Under the pieces are notes generated by a model that saw only the letters and a program-made list of their open reading frames with translations, was not told where the DNA came from and did no database searches. Below are positions 55,682 through 64,000 of a stretch of DNA of 64,000 bases, one piece after another. The translations under genes were made by a program, and so were the position numbers. Every line of letters starts with the position of its first letter. Positions within the stretch are counted from its first letter, which is position 1. This DNA comes from Rhizobium oryziradicis (GTDB lineage Bacteria; Pseudomonadota; Alphaproteobacteria; Rhizobiales; Rhizobiaceae): contig NZ_MKIM01000024.1 of NCBI RefSeq assembly GCF_001939045.1, positions 206,933 through 270,932 of the forward strand. Direction: 5' to 3'.

Positions 55682-56638
55682 TCACGCGGCCGCAACCAAA
55701 TTCGCACCACCGGCATCTGTCAGCAAAAAGGCCTCGCCACACGCCTTGGCAAGCGTGCGCACCCGCAGGATGTAGCTCTGGCGTTCGGTGACCGAGATCA
55801 CGCCACGCGCATCCAGAAGGTTGAAAACGTGGCTGGCCTTGATGCACTGGTCATAGGCCGGAAACACGCATTTATGCAGGCGCTGATTGTCATTCTCGCC
55901 GGGCGCTCCGGCGGCAAGCAGTGCCTGGCATTCTTTTTCTGCGTCGGTAAAATGGCGCAGTAGCATTTCGGTGTTGGCAAATTCGAAATTATGACGGGAA
56001 TATTCCTGTTCGGCCTGCAGGAAGACATCGCCGTAGGAAATCTTCTCTTCGCCTTCGCGACCGTTGAAGTTCAGATCGTAAACATTGTCCACACCCTGCA
56101 CATACATGGCCAGGCGCTCCAGACCATAGGTCAATTCGCCCGCAACCGGCGAGCAATCAATGCCGCAAACAGCCTGAAAATAGGTGAACTGCGACACTTC
56201 CATGCCATCGCACCAGCATTCCCAGCCCAGACCCCAGGCCCCCAGCGTTGGGCTTTCCCAGTCGTCTTCGACAAAGCGCACGTCATGCAGCAGCGGATCA
56301 AGGCCAATGGCCTTCAATGATCCAAGATAGAGCTCTTGCAGGTTGGAGGGGTTTGGCTTCAGAATCACCTGATATTGGTAATAGTGCTGCAAACGGTTGG
56401 GGTTTTCTCCATAGCGGCCATCCGACGGGCGGCGCGAGGGCTGCACATAGGCGGCCTTCCATGGCTTGGGGCCAAGGGCGCGCAGCGTTGTTGCCGGGTG
56501 AAACGTGCCGGCCCCCACTTCCATATCATAGGGCTGCAACACGGCGCAGCCCTTATCGGCCCAGTAATTGTGCAACGTCAAAATCAGCGCCTGAAAGGAG
56601 CGCTTCGGGTCCATATGGGGGGCGGGTGAATTCGTCAT
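55682..56638 (-). CDS. glyQ: Glycyl-tRNA synthetase alpha subunit
   Basis: A 318-aa GlyQ with the class II aminoacyl-tRNA synthetase motifs in the known pattern: [56 protein letters not shown] and [13 protein letters not shown]. It binds glycine and ATP and pairs with GlyS. AGGTTCC lies just before the ATG at 56638, favoured over upstream ATGs. Downstream on the same strand are the membrane protein, aroA, TM2 and finally glyS, so the two synthetase subunits are 2.6 kb apart. Confidence 0.95.
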   Translation of the reverse strand: MTNSPAPHMDPKRSFQALILTLHNYWADKGCAVLQPYDMEVGAGTFHPATTLRALGPKPWKAAYVQPSRRPSDGRYGENPNRLQHYYQYQVILKPNPSNLQELYLGSLKAIGLDPLLHDVRFVEDDWESPTLGAWGLGWECWCDGMEVSQFTYFQAVCGIDCSPVAGELTYGLERLAMYVQGVDNVYDLNFNGREGEEKISYGDVFLQAEQEYSRHNFEFANTEMLLRHFTDAEKECQALLAAGAPGENDNQRLHKCVFPAYDQCIKASHVFNLLDARGVISVTERQSYILRVRTLAKACGEAFLLTDAGGANLVAAA

Positions 56639-56864
56639 TGGAACCTGCATCACTTTTACGAACCCCATGCCTGTCGGTTGTCGCCGCACGGGTCTCTGTC
56701 AATCTTGAACCCTGACCTGCCACGACGCGCCATTCCGGTCAAGGCTTGCGCGTCATCTATAGCATGTCGGGTTCCACTGGAATCAGTTGATTGATAATGG
56801 ACATGCCAAAAAAGGATAAAGTGCGGCTCTGCCCAATCCAATAAAATGTGGAGCGCTTTAAGCA

Positions 56865-58043
56865 TCACAGATCGGTTGATTGATCCAGCCGACCTTGCAG
56901 CGAAAACACCACGCCCGTGGGATCAAACACGATCTCTGCTGTGCCGTGAAACAGGTCCGCCACGGCCCGCTCGGTCAATTTCGAGCCAAAACCCCGGCGC
57001 GTTGGCGCGCGCACCAAGGGGCCGCCGGTTTCAATCCAGCGCAGGCTAAACTGATGATCATCTTCCAAATGCCACTGGATCGACACACAACCTTCCGGTA
57101 CCGACAAAGCCCCGTATTTCGTGGCATTGGTGGCCAGCTCATGCAGCGCCAGAGACAGCCCCAACGCCTGACGGGCCGAAATCAGCAAATTTGGCCCGCT
57201 GAACCGAAAGCGATCCGCATCCATGCGATGCGGATCAATGGCATTTTCGGCAATGATGGACAGCTCGGCGGCGGCAATGCTGATGCCTGTGAGCAAATCC
57301 TGCGCCTTCGACAAAGCGTGAATACGCGCCAAAACAACAGAAGCCGCATCTTCCAGCGATTCGGCACTGCGAATGGACTGACTGACGATGGATTGCACCA
57401 TGCCCAGCGTGTTTTTCATCCGATGGGCCAGCTCGGCATTGAGCAAGCGCAGCTCCCGGTCATGCGCCTCCTGGCGCGCCAGATGCTCCTGCACCTCTTT
57501 ATAGCTGGCTTGCAAAGCCTCACGGCCAGCCACAGCCTTTGTCGTTTCTGTCACAATATTCAAAAGGCCCTCAATCGCACCGTTATCGCCATAAAGAGGA
57601 CTGTAGGAAAAGGTCCAGTACGTCTGCTCTTCATAGCCGTTGCGGGTCATGACCAGCGGCAGGTCTTCCATCCATGTCGCCTGCCCCGAAAGAGCGCTGC
57701 GCACAAAGGGCAACACATCATCCCAAACGTCAGCCCAGACCTCCCGAAACGGACGCCCCAAGGCCTTGGCCTTGCGCAAACCGAGAATAGGGATATAGGC
57801 ATCATTATAGAATTTGAGCAGATCCGGGCCCCACCAGAAACACATGGGCTGTTTGGACGACAACACCATGCGCATGGTGGTTTTGAGCGAAACAGACCAT
57901 GCCTCAATCGGGCCAAGGGAAGTCGCAGACCAATCATAGGCCCGGATAGCCTCTGCCGTCTCTCCACCCACGGCTAAAAAATCATCCGTGCTGACCCGCT
58001 TGGGGGCGTGTGGCCAAGCCTGTTTCATCTCTGGAAAAGCCAA
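56865..58043 (-). CDS. PAS-domain HWE-family sensor histidine kinase
   Basis: A 392-aa soluble kinase. An N-terminal PAS-like domain (about 30-170) is followed by an HWE kinase core: phosphorylated histidine His207 in LAHRMKNTLGMVQ, the N-box ALHELATNATKYGALS with His301 and Asn306, and LRWIETGGP with the Trp336 and Glu338 that give the HWE family its name. No response regulator gene is adjacent, so the partner is unknown. The listed start is a TTG; an ATG at 58028 (five residues later) is equally possible. No membrane segment is present, suggesting a cytoplasmic signal. Confidence 0.88.
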   Translation of the reverse strand: MAFPEMKQAWPHAPKRVSTDDFLAVGGETAEAIRAYDWSATSLGPIEAWSVSLKTTMRMVLSSKQPMCFWWGPDLLKFYNDAYIPILGLRKAKALGRPFREVWADVWDDVLPFVRSALSGQATWMEDLPLVMTRNGYEEQTYWTFSYSPLYGDNGAIEGLLNIVTETTKAVAGREALQASYKEVQEHLARQEAHDRELRLLNAELAHRMKNTLGMVQSIVSQSIRSAESLEDAASVVLARIHALSKAQDLLTGISIAAAELSIIAENAIDPHRMDADRFRFSGPNLLISARQALGLSLALHELATNATKYGALSVPEGCVSIQWHLEDDHQFSLRWIETGGPLVRAPTRRGFGSKLTERAVADLFHGTAEIVFDPTGVVFSLQGRLDQSTDL

Positions 58044-58280
58044 AGCCCCTCGCTTCCTCTTGTGTCTGGACCTGTTTCAATTGGCCACACACCCCGGACC
58101 ATCGAGGTTGGCAAAATGACAATGGGAAAAACCTACTCAAAATCAAGCGCTTTTCAAAGAGCTTGTTGATCAGACCTCTTGGAAACCCTTAATTTTTTCA
58201 GTTCACGCAAGACAATGCCGTCTCAATTCGAGACAGATTGTGCTAAAATCCTCGCACCGAACCGGGTAACACGCCCGATC

Positions 58281-58469
58281 CTAATCGTCATCCTTGATGC
58301 GGTATTCGCCGGTCTTGGGATCTTTCACCAGTGTCGCAATGGCACCCGTTTCGCGCTCGCGCTCTTTTTGGCGCGTCCGGCGCGCCAGCTTTTCAGCATC
58401 TTGGGTAAATCGGCGATAGTACCAATAAACAACTCCGATCAGGAGCAGGAAGAACACAATGCGCGTCAT
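58281..58469 (-). CDS. Small single-pass membrane protein, 62 aa
   Basis: One N-terminal membrane helix (IVFFLLLIGVVYWYY, residues 4-18) followed by a highly charged tail with many Arg/Lys/Glu and ending KDPKTGEYRIKDDD. I do not recognise the family. The gene begins 15 bases after the stop of the S49 peptidase gene on the same strand, so it is probably co-transcribed and perhaps works with the peptidase at the membrane. Confidence 0.65.
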   Translation of the reverse strand: MTRIVFFLLLIGVVYWYYRRFTQDAEKLARRTRQKERERETGAIATLVKDPKTGEYRIKDDD

Positions 58470-58484
58470 GTCAGTTGTTTGCTT

Positions 58485-59348
58485 TCACAGTCCGAAACGC
58501 GCCCACAATGCCCTGTCTTCCATGGTTTCCGCAAGCCCGGAAGCGGCAGCCGCTGCCAAATGATCAGCATTGGCAAAGGAGGAAATACCGGGCCGGGCCT
58601 TGCCAAACAAACCGCGCTGGGCAGAGATCAATTCGAGCTTGGCACTCTTGCCATAGCGCGCCTTGATGGTTTCGCGCAAGCCACCAAGACCGTCAATCAA
58701 GCCCAGCTCAAAGCTCTTGCGGCCGGTCCAGAACAAGCCGGAAAACACCTCAGCATCATCAACCAGACGAATGCCGCGACGCTCTTTGACCATGCTGATG
58801 AAAACATCATGGATATCGAGCTGAAGGGTCTTCAAATATTCGATATCGCTGGCTTTTTCCGGCTGGAACGGATCCAGCATCACCTTGTTTTCACCGGCTG
58901 TGTACACGCGCCGCTCCACGCCGATCTTCTTCAACAGCTCAGGAAAACCAAAGCCGCCAGACACCACACCAATCGAGCCAACAATCGAGGTTGGATCGGC
59001 AATGATCTCGTCACCGGCAATGGCAATCATATAACCGCCTGAGGCTGCGACATCCTCGACGAACACCAGAACGGTCTTGTTATGCTCTTCGGCCAGCGTG
59101 CGAATGCGCTGGTAAATCATGCGTGATTGCACCGGCGAGCCACCGGGAGAATTGATGGTCAGCGCCACCGCCGGGCTATCCTTGAGCTTGAACGCCTTTT
59201 CCAGCAAAGGCCCGACACTTGCCAGATTGAGCGCGGGCCGAAACCGGCTGCCGCCGCTCATGATGGCACCGTGCAATTGCACCACGGGAATAACGAGTTC
59301 AGCTTTGCGAAATTTCTTCGGAATCAATCGCTTCAACAAACCCGCCAT
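58485..59348 (-). CDS. S49-family membrane-associated serine peptidase
   Basis: A 287-aa peptidase of the SppA/SohB family. The domain begins at IPVVQLHGAIM; the substrate-binding NSPGGSPVQS and the nucleophile region VEDVAASGGYMIAIAGDEI are present, and the family segment ADPTSIVGSIGVVSGG follows. It probably degrades signal peptides or other membrane peptides. The N-terminus has no obvious signal peptide, which suggests a peripheral or cytoplasmic-side location. It is followed by a small membrane protein gene in the same operon. Confidence 0.87.
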   Translation of the reverse strand: MAGLLKRLIPKKFRKAELVIPVVQLHGAIMSGGSRFRPALNLASVGPLLEKAFKLKDSPAVALTINSPGGSPVQSRMIYQRIRTLAEEHNKTVLVFVEDVAASGGYMIAIAGDEIIADPTSIVGSIGVVSGGFGFPELLKKIGVERRVYTAGENKVMLDPFQPEKASDIEYLKTLQLDIHDVFISMVKERRGIRLVDDAEVFSGLFWTGRKSFELGLIDGLGGLRETIKARYGKSAKLELISAQRGLFGKARPGISSFANADHLAAAAASGLAETMEDRALWARFGL

Positions 59349-59435
59349 ATCCTAAGACCTTTTTGCAATCATCATTGCAAGTTCATGTAAGAGATTGCAG
59401 GCCAAACGCAATAAGCACGGTTCATTTTGCCAAAC

Positions 59436-60260
59436 TCAACTGACTTTGTTCTTGATGCGCGCATAGCCCAAACGGCCATTGCTGAGGTCATCCACCTGCG
59501 GCAAAAAGGCGTGGCTATCCGCCCCATGCATGAACAGCGGGCTGCGAAACGCAAGCCTTGCCTTGGAACCTTTGATGGCCGTGAGCAGCAGCCGAATGGC
59601 GCTCTCCCCTTCACGCGGGTGAATCAAGGTGATTTCAATGCCGCCCAAGCGTTTGCCGCAGGCGGCAATAATTTCACCAATCGATTGCGGACGGGCAATC
59701 AGCGACAATTGCCCACCGGGCCGCACAATGGCACCCGCCGTGCGCAGCCAATCCTCGAACAAATCACCCTGCATGGCATGGGCCTCGGCTTTCAGGCTGT
59801 CCGGCGTTGGCCGGTCGCGACCATCATTGAAGGGCGGGTTCATGATCACATGGTCAAAGGCATTATCGAGCAAGCCCGCCGCATGGCGCGCCTTGCCGGT
59901 CAGGGTGACATCGGCGGCGATCAGGCTGACGCGCTCAGAGAGATGGCCATTCTCGGCCAGCGCCAGTGTTTTTTTGGCATAAGCCAACATCTCAGAGGAG
60001 CGTTCCACCAAGGTCACATGCGCTTGCGGCAGGCGCGATGCCACGGCAAGGCCCGCACCACCGGCTCCCGCTCCGAGATCGACAACACGAATCGGACGAT
60101 CATCGTCAATCATCGATGCCAGCAGCATGGCATCCATGCCAGCGCGATGGCCGCGTCCCTTGGGCTGTACCAGATGAAACCCGCCTCGATGAAACGCATC
60201 CACCGTTTCGCGTGGTATTTCGCACGGCACCTCACCCAATCCGGTCTTTGTGTCCGTCAC
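59436..60260 (-). CDS. tRNA1(Val)-type N6-adenine methyltransferase (TrmN6-like)
   Basis: A 274-aa class I methyltransferase. SAM motif VVDLGAGAGGAGLAVASR, acidic ribose-binding VERSSEM, and the catalytic NPPF in HVIMNPPFNDGR are all present, typical of N6-adenine methyltransferases such as YfiC/TrmN6. A GTG start with AGGTGATG upstream overlaps the stop of the DUF2007 gene (GTGA), so the two are coupled. The substrate, tRNA1(Val) A37, is inferred from family similarity. Confidence 0.85.
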   Translation of the reverse strand: MTDTKTGLGEVPCEIPRETVDAFHRGGFHLVQPKGRGHRAGMDAMLLASMIDDDRPIRVVDLGAGAGGAGLAVASRLPQAHVTLVERSSEMLAYAKKTLALAENGHLSERVSLIAADVTLTGKARHAAGLLDNAFDHVIMNPPFNDGRDRPTPDSLKAEAHAMQGDLFEDWLRTAGAIVRPGGQLSLIARPQSIGEIIAACGKRLGGIEITLIHPREGESAIRLLLTAIKGSKARLAFRSPLFMHGADSHAFLPQVDDLSNGRLGYARIKNKVS

Positions 60261-60487
60261 ACATCACCTTTTCGCAATTCATGCTCCAGACCGGCATCGA
60301 TCAAAATACGCCGTGCTTTCGCCTCCTGATCAGCCACCACCAGAAAGCGACGCGGCAAAAGTCCGAGCGATCCTTCCAGAATGCTCATCGATTGATCGGC
60401 AATCAGGCATTGTATGCCAGCATCTTTCATCAGGCTTTGGGCAAAGGAGAGCAAAACGGGGTCATTGGTGCGAATTATTTCCTGCAT
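60257..60487 (-). CDS. DUF2007 (putative signal-transducing) protein
   Basis: A 76-aa DUF2007 protein: MQEIIRTNDPVLLSFAQSLMKDAGIQCLIADQ with the conserved FLVVADQEAKARRILIDAG near the end. DUF2007 proteins share a ferredoxin-like fold and have no fixed function. The gene is the first of a two-gene unit with the methyltransferase, which it overlaps by four bases. It is divergent from the octaprenyl diphosphate synthase gene. Confidence 0.85.
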   Translation of the reverse strand: MQEIIRTNDPVLLSFAQSLMKDAGIQCLIADQSMSILEGSLGLLPRRFLVVADQEAKARRILIDAGLEHELRKGDV

Positions 60488-60677
60488 GCGCTGATAAGTC
60501 CTATCAAATCTGCGGGATACGGTAATTCCGCTCTTGCCCCGCCGCCACAGGCTTTTTATGCTAAACCAGACGCGATGAAACCTTTTTTATCCAAAGGCTG
60601 AATGAAACGTAGTTTCATCTGGCCATTGGGGTTAAACTATGGTCATGGCAATGTGGGGTAAACAGGAGTCCGATACC

Positions 60678-61694
60678 TTGGGTGCAGTGATACCGCTTGG
60701 TGACAAGAAAAACAAACAGGCCTCGGTGACGCCTCTGGTGGATTTGACCAGAAGCAGCATGGAGCGGGTCAACCAACTGATTCTGTCCAAGGCTGGTTCG
60801 GACGTTGAAATGATTCCCGAGGTGGCCAACCACCTGATTTCCTCTGGCGGCAAGCGCTTGCGCCCCATGCTGACATTGGCCTCTGCCGCCATGTTTGGCT
60901 ATGAAGGTGAACATCACATCAAGCTGGCCACCAGCGTGGAGTTTCTGCACACCGCAACCCTTTTGCATGACGATGTGGTGGATGAAAGCGACCTCAGACG
61001 CGGCAAATCCACAGCCAGAATGATCTGGGGCAATCAGGCCAGCGTGCTGGTGGGTGATTTTCTGCTCGGTCAGGCCTTTCGCATGATGGTGGACGTTGGC
61101 TCGCTGGACGCGCTGGATGTTTTGTCCACGGCGGCTTCCGTGATTGCCGAGGGCGAAGTGTTGCAGCTCTCTGTTGCCAAAAACATGGAAACCACCGAGG
61201 ACGATTATCAAGCCGTCATTCGCGCCAAGACGGCAGCTCTGTTTGCGGCAGCCGCCGAAGTGGGGCCAATTGTGGCAGGCACCGACCGCGCAACCCGCAA
61301 TGCGCTGAAATCCTATGGCATGAACCTTGGCCTTGCCTTTCAGCTGGTCGATGACGCGCTGGATTACGGCGGCAAGGCGGCGGAGCTTGGCAAAAACACC
61401 GGCGATGATTTTCGCGAGGGCAAGATTACTCTGCCGATTATCCTGTCGTATCGGCGTGGCAATGAGGCGGAACGTGCATTCTGGCGCGACGCGATTGAAG
61501 GTGGCAACAGCAGCGATGCCAATCTCGAAAAAGCCATGGGCTTGATTACCAAATACAATGGCCTTTCAGACACCGTTGCCCGCGCCATTCATTATGGCGA
61601 TGTGGCGCGTGATGCGCTGGCCCCTGTGCCGGACAGCCCCTGGAAAGACGCTCTCATGGATGTGATCGATTTTTGCATTGAGCGTGTCAGTTGA
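60678..61694 (+). CDS. ispB: Octaprenyl (polyprenyl) diphosphate synthase
   Basis: A 338-aa trans-prenyltransferase. First aspartate-rich motif in LLHDDVVDESDLRRGK and second in LVDDALDYGG, with GGKRLRPMLTLA near the N-terminus. It elongates farnesyl diphosphate to the side chain of ubiquinone, which UbiA then transfers. I chose the TTG at 60678: AGGAG lies nine bases upstream and the resulting protein has the usual rhizobial length; the ATG at 60639 has no ribosome-binding site. The exact chain length (C40 or C50) is not evident from sequence. Confidence 0.9.
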   Translation: MGAVIPLGDKKNKQASVTPLVDLTRSSMERVNQLILSKAGSDVEMIPEVANHLISSGGKRLRPMLTLASAAMFGYEGEHHIKLATSVEFLHTATLLHDDVVDESDLRRGKSTARMIWGNQASVLVGDFLLGQAFRMMVDVGSLDALDVLSTAASVIAEGEVLQLSVAKNMETTEDDYQAVIRAKTAALFAAAAEVGPIVAGTDRATRNALKSYGMNLGLAFQLVDDALDYGGKAAELGKNTGDDFREGKITLPIILSYRRGNEAERAFWRDAIEGGNSSDANLEKAMGLITKYNGLSDTVARAIHYGDVARDALAPVPDSPWKDALMDVIDFCIERVS

Positions 61695-61732
61695 GCCATT
61701 TTTCGAGCTGCTTACTCAAAAAAGCCATGCTT

Positions 61733-61769
61733 TCTCCATCACGTGCATTCGTGACTCTGGAGCATGGCT
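61733..61769. terminator. Hairpin downstream of ispB
   Basis: AGCCATGCT (61733-61741) pairs with AGCATGGCT (61761-61769), and ACG/CGT inside can extend it. The U-tract is on the minus-strand side (TTTTTT), while for ispB the plus side has none, so it may only be a weak ispB terminator. Confidence 0.4.
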
Positions 61770-61899
61770 CCGACATCAGAAGGTCAGGCGTCGCTTCTTG
61801 AAAGCTATCCTTAGGGATGGCCTTTTGAGACTTTGCCTGAATACAAGATTTCCCGATCCGGCCCGATGAGACCGGTGATCATGGTTGAAAGGCTTTTTC

Positions 61900-63930
61900 A
61901 TGCGGCAGATGTTTGCCAAACGCTTCACGACCGGCACGGCGCTCCTGCTCTTGGCCTCACTCAGTGGTGCCCTTTTCCTGAGACCTGTCGTTGCTGATGC
62001 CAAAACCGAGGACGTGGCCAAACCTGCTTCCGCGCCTTTGGATCTGGACAGTATCGACACCTTCTCGGGGGCGTACCTGGCCGCACGCACCGCGAATTCT
62101 GATCGGGATTTTGACAATGCCGTGCCGCTCTATGAAAAAGCGTTGCGCTTTCAACCGGCCGATCTGGAAATTCGCGAGAGCCTGATGCTGTCGCTGTTCA
62201 TGGCTGGCCGCTTTGATGAGGGCGTGAAATATGCCTATGAGCTGCGCAAAGACAAAGCGGTTGAGCGTATCACCACCGTTGCCCGCGCCTTGAACGACAT
62301 CAAGGACGGCAAATATAAGTCGGCCGAAAAGATTCTGGATTATAAAGGCCCCAACGATCTGGACCGTTTGACCAATTCGCTGCTTCAGGCATGGGCCAAA
62401 GCCGGCGCTGGCCGCCCCAAACAGGCCATGGCTGATCTGGACAAGCTGAAAGGCCCAAGCTGGTACGGCATCTTCAAAAACTATAACGCAGGCGTCATGG
62501 CCGCGATGGTGGGTGACACCCAGAAAGCCCGCACCTATCTCACCTCCGTCGTCACCGACCGCGAGGGTGGCTCCACAGCGCCAGACACATTCTTGCGCGC
62601 CGTTATTGCCCTTGCCACGCTGGAAGCCAAGGATGGCAACAAGCAAAAGGCGCTGGATACCATTGCCGCCGGCGAAGCCTTGATCAACAATTACGCGCCC
62701 TTCAAGGCGATGCGCGAAGCCATTGAAAAGGGCAATGTGCCAGCACCTTTGGTGACCAATGTGCAAGAAGGTGCCGCCTCCGTTCTGTTTTCGCTGGGTG
62801 GCGCGCTGAACCGTCAGGGTGCACAGGACACGGTTGCGCTCTATCTGCAGCTGTCGCGGGCGCTGGCTCCGAAAAGCGCTGACATGCTGATCATGCTGGG
62901 CAGCATTGCGGAAGGCAACAAGCAGACCGATCAGGCCATTGCGCTTTACAAGCAGGTGCCTGCCGATTCGCCGATGCTGCGCATCTCTGAAATGCAGCTG
63001 GGCATTGCATTGGCCGAAACCGGCAAGGTGGATGAGGCCAAGGCCCATTTGAAGTCGCTGATTGCCTCTGATCCTTCGGATATTCGTAGCTATCTGGCCT
63101 ATGGCAGTGTGCTGTCGGATTCCAAAGACTATAAAGAAATGGCCGCCAATTATGACAAGGCGGTCGAGGTTCTGGGGCCAAAGCCAGACAAAAACCAATG
63201 GCCAGTGTTTTTCCAGCGCGGCATTGCCTATGAGCGTTTGAAAGAATGGGACAAGGCAGAGCCAAACTTCAAAAAGGCGCTGGAACTCAACCCCAATCAG
63301 GCGCAGGTTCTCAACTATCTTGGCTATTCATGGGTTGACCGCAATACCAACCTGCAAGAAGGCCTTGAGATGATCAAAAAGGCCGTCGAGCTGAAACCCG
63401 ATGATGGCTATATCGTCGATTCGCTCGGCTGGGCTTACTTCCGTCTCGGACGCTTTGATGAGGCCGTGACCGAACTGGAGCGGGCGGTGCAGCTCAAGGC
63501 GGGTGATGCCACCATCAACGACCATCTGGGCGATGCCTATTGGCGCGTTGGCCGCAAACTGGAAGCCACATTCCAGTGGCGTCAGGCGCTGGCGTTTAAG
63601 GCCGATCCGGAATTGAACCTGACTGAAACCATTCAAAAAAAGCTGGAAAACGGCTTGCCAGACCTGCCACCCGGCCCGACAACGGCGGAAGCCAAGCCGA
63701 ACGTTGCGCCAGAGGCAGCACCTGAACCCGAGACAAAACCTTCGGCAGAGCCAACAAAGCCCTCAGAAACCGAGCCTGAAAAGACCCAACCTGCGACACC
63801 CGAGCCGAAGGCAAGCCCTGCCGAGAAACCGGCAGACGTAAAGCCACAGGACGTCAAGCCAACTGAGGAAAAGCCCGCACCGGCTGAGGCCCCCAAACCA
63901 GCGCCGGTTGAACCTGAGAAAAAATCCTAA
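61900..63930 (+). CDS. Secreted or lipid-anchored TPR-repeat protein
   Basis: A 676-aa protein with an N-terminal signal-like hydrophobic segment (about residues 10-30), a middle region of many tetratricopeptide repeats (for example AEPNFKKALELNPNQAQVLN and EMIKKAVELKPDDGYIVD) and a C-terminal tail of some 70 residues rich in Pro, Glu, Ala and Lys. TPR domains mediate protein contacts; the partner is not evident. The ATG at 61900 is preferred because GAAAGG precedes it; a TTG at 61885 is in frame. The low-complexity tail may span the periplasm. It ends at a palindromic repeat. Confidence 0.85.
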   Translation: MRQMFAKRFTTGTALLLLASLSGALFLRPVVADAKTEDVAKPASAPLDLDSIDTFSGAYLAARTANSDRDFDNAVPLYEKALRFQPADLEIRESLMLSLFMAGRFDEGVKYAYELRKDKAVERITTVARALNDIKDGKYKSAEKILDYKGPNDLDRLTNSLLQAWAKAGAGRPKQAMADLDKLKGPSWYGIFKNYNAGVMAAMVGDTQKARTYLTSVVTDREGGSTAPDTFLRAVIALATLEAKDGNKQKALDTIAAGEALINNYAPFKAMREAIEKGNVPAPLVTNVQEGAASVLFSLGGALNRQGAQDTVALYLQLSRALAPKSADMLIMLGSIAEGNKQTDQAIALYKQVPADSPMLRISEMQLGIALAETGKVDEAKAHLKSLIASDPSDIRSYLAYGSVLSDSKDYKEMAANYDKAVEVLGPKPDKNQWPVFFQRGIAYERLKEWDKAEPNFKKALELNPNQAQVLNYLGYSWVDRNTNLQEGLEMIKKAVELKPDDGYIVDSLGWAYFRLGRFDEAVTELERAVQLKAGDATINDHLGDAYWRVGRKLEATFQWRQALAFKADPELNLTETIQKKLENGLPDLPPGPTTAEAKPNVAPEAAPEPETKPSAEPTKPSETEPEKTQPATPEPKASPAEKPADVKPQDVKPTEEKPAPAEAPKPAPVEPEKKS

Positions 63931-63938
63931 GGCACATA

Positions 63939-63987
63939 GAGTTTGTCAAGGAAAAGTGGAATCCGGTTTTTCTGATCAGACAAACTC
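63939..63987. repeat. GTTTGTC-armed palindromic repeat, copy 3
   Basis: GAGTTTGTC (63939-63947) and GACAAACTC (63979-63987) flank the core GGAAAAGTGGAATCCGGTTT and TGATCA. Orientation of the core is opposite to copy 2. It starts eight bases after the TPR gene stop codon, so it could form its terminator-like 3' end. Confidence 0.82.
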
Positions 63988-64000
63988 AAACAAAGGAATC

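Overview
The window looks like ordinary chromosome of a Rhizobiaceae bacterium (Agrobacterium/Rhizobium/Allorhizobium type). Reasons: moderately high GC, rhizobial gene neighbourhoods (HDAC family-xseB-dxs; glyQ-glyS beside an S49 peptidase, a tRNA1(Val)-type methyltransferase and an octaprenyl diphosphate synthase), rhizobial lineage families (DUF1217, DUF6101, BA14K, HPE1-like), a BioR-type biotin operator, and intergenic palindromic elements with the architecture of Rhizobium RIME repeats. I see no tRNA, rRNA, CRISPR array, prophage or insertion sequence.

Layout. 0-5.8 kb: a partial gene, a small hypothetical gene, a MerR regulator with a cupin gene broken by an in-frame amber codon, a nitrilase-family hydrolase, a PhzF-family protein, a Stf0-like sulfotransferase and a YcaQ-family protein. 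5.9-8.9 kb: agmatinase-family enzyme divergent from the biotin uptake genes bioMN and bioY. 8.9-13.8 kb: phosphotransferase-like gene, thioesterase, HDAC-family amidohydrolase, xseB, dxs. 13.8-18.3 kb: two chemoreceptors. 18.8-20.8 kb: two RNA methyltransferases. 20.9-24.7 kb: fatty-acid oxidation pair and a ZntB-type transporter. 24.7-30.1 kb: BA14K protein, a glycine-betaine-demethylase-like Rieske oxygenase and reductase, and a DUF1348-TetR operon with a clear operator. 30.3-33.9 kb: a third chemoreceptor and a degenerate GGDEF protein. 34.1-39.5 kb: Sua5/TsaC, FAD-linked oxidase, ModE-like regulator, and modABC behind a near-ideal ModE palindrome. 39.6-45.2 kb: a six-repeat DUF1217 protein, DUF6101, ubiA, cfa. 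45.4-50.5 kb: tex, purD, HPE1-like secreted protein, DUF523. 50.7-60.5 kb: glyS, TM2 protein, aroA, membrane protein, glyQ, an HWE kinase, a small membrane protein with an S49 peptidase, methyltransferase, DUF2007. 60.6-64 kb: octaprenyl diphosphate synthase and a large TPR protein.

How the genes fit together. dxs, the octaprenyl diphosphate synthase and ubiA all feed isoprenoid/ubiquinone synthesis. The mod genes form a self-contained molybdate uptake and control unit. bioMNY imports biotin. The Rieske oxygenase and reductase form a two-component demethylase. Three chemoreceptors and a GGDEF-derived protein are the sensory content.

I did not find a convincing undescribed multi-gene system. 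The observations most worth following are: two families of palindromic intergenic repeats that are fused at two sites; a 33-codon AT-rich small ORF with a strong Shine-Dalgarno sequence; a hairpin that buries the ubiA ribosome-binding site; a GGDEF domain whose signature reads DGSRF; the amber-interrupted cupin gene; and the DUF1217 repeat protein lying away from flagellar genes. All functional calls come from reading motifs; no database search was run.
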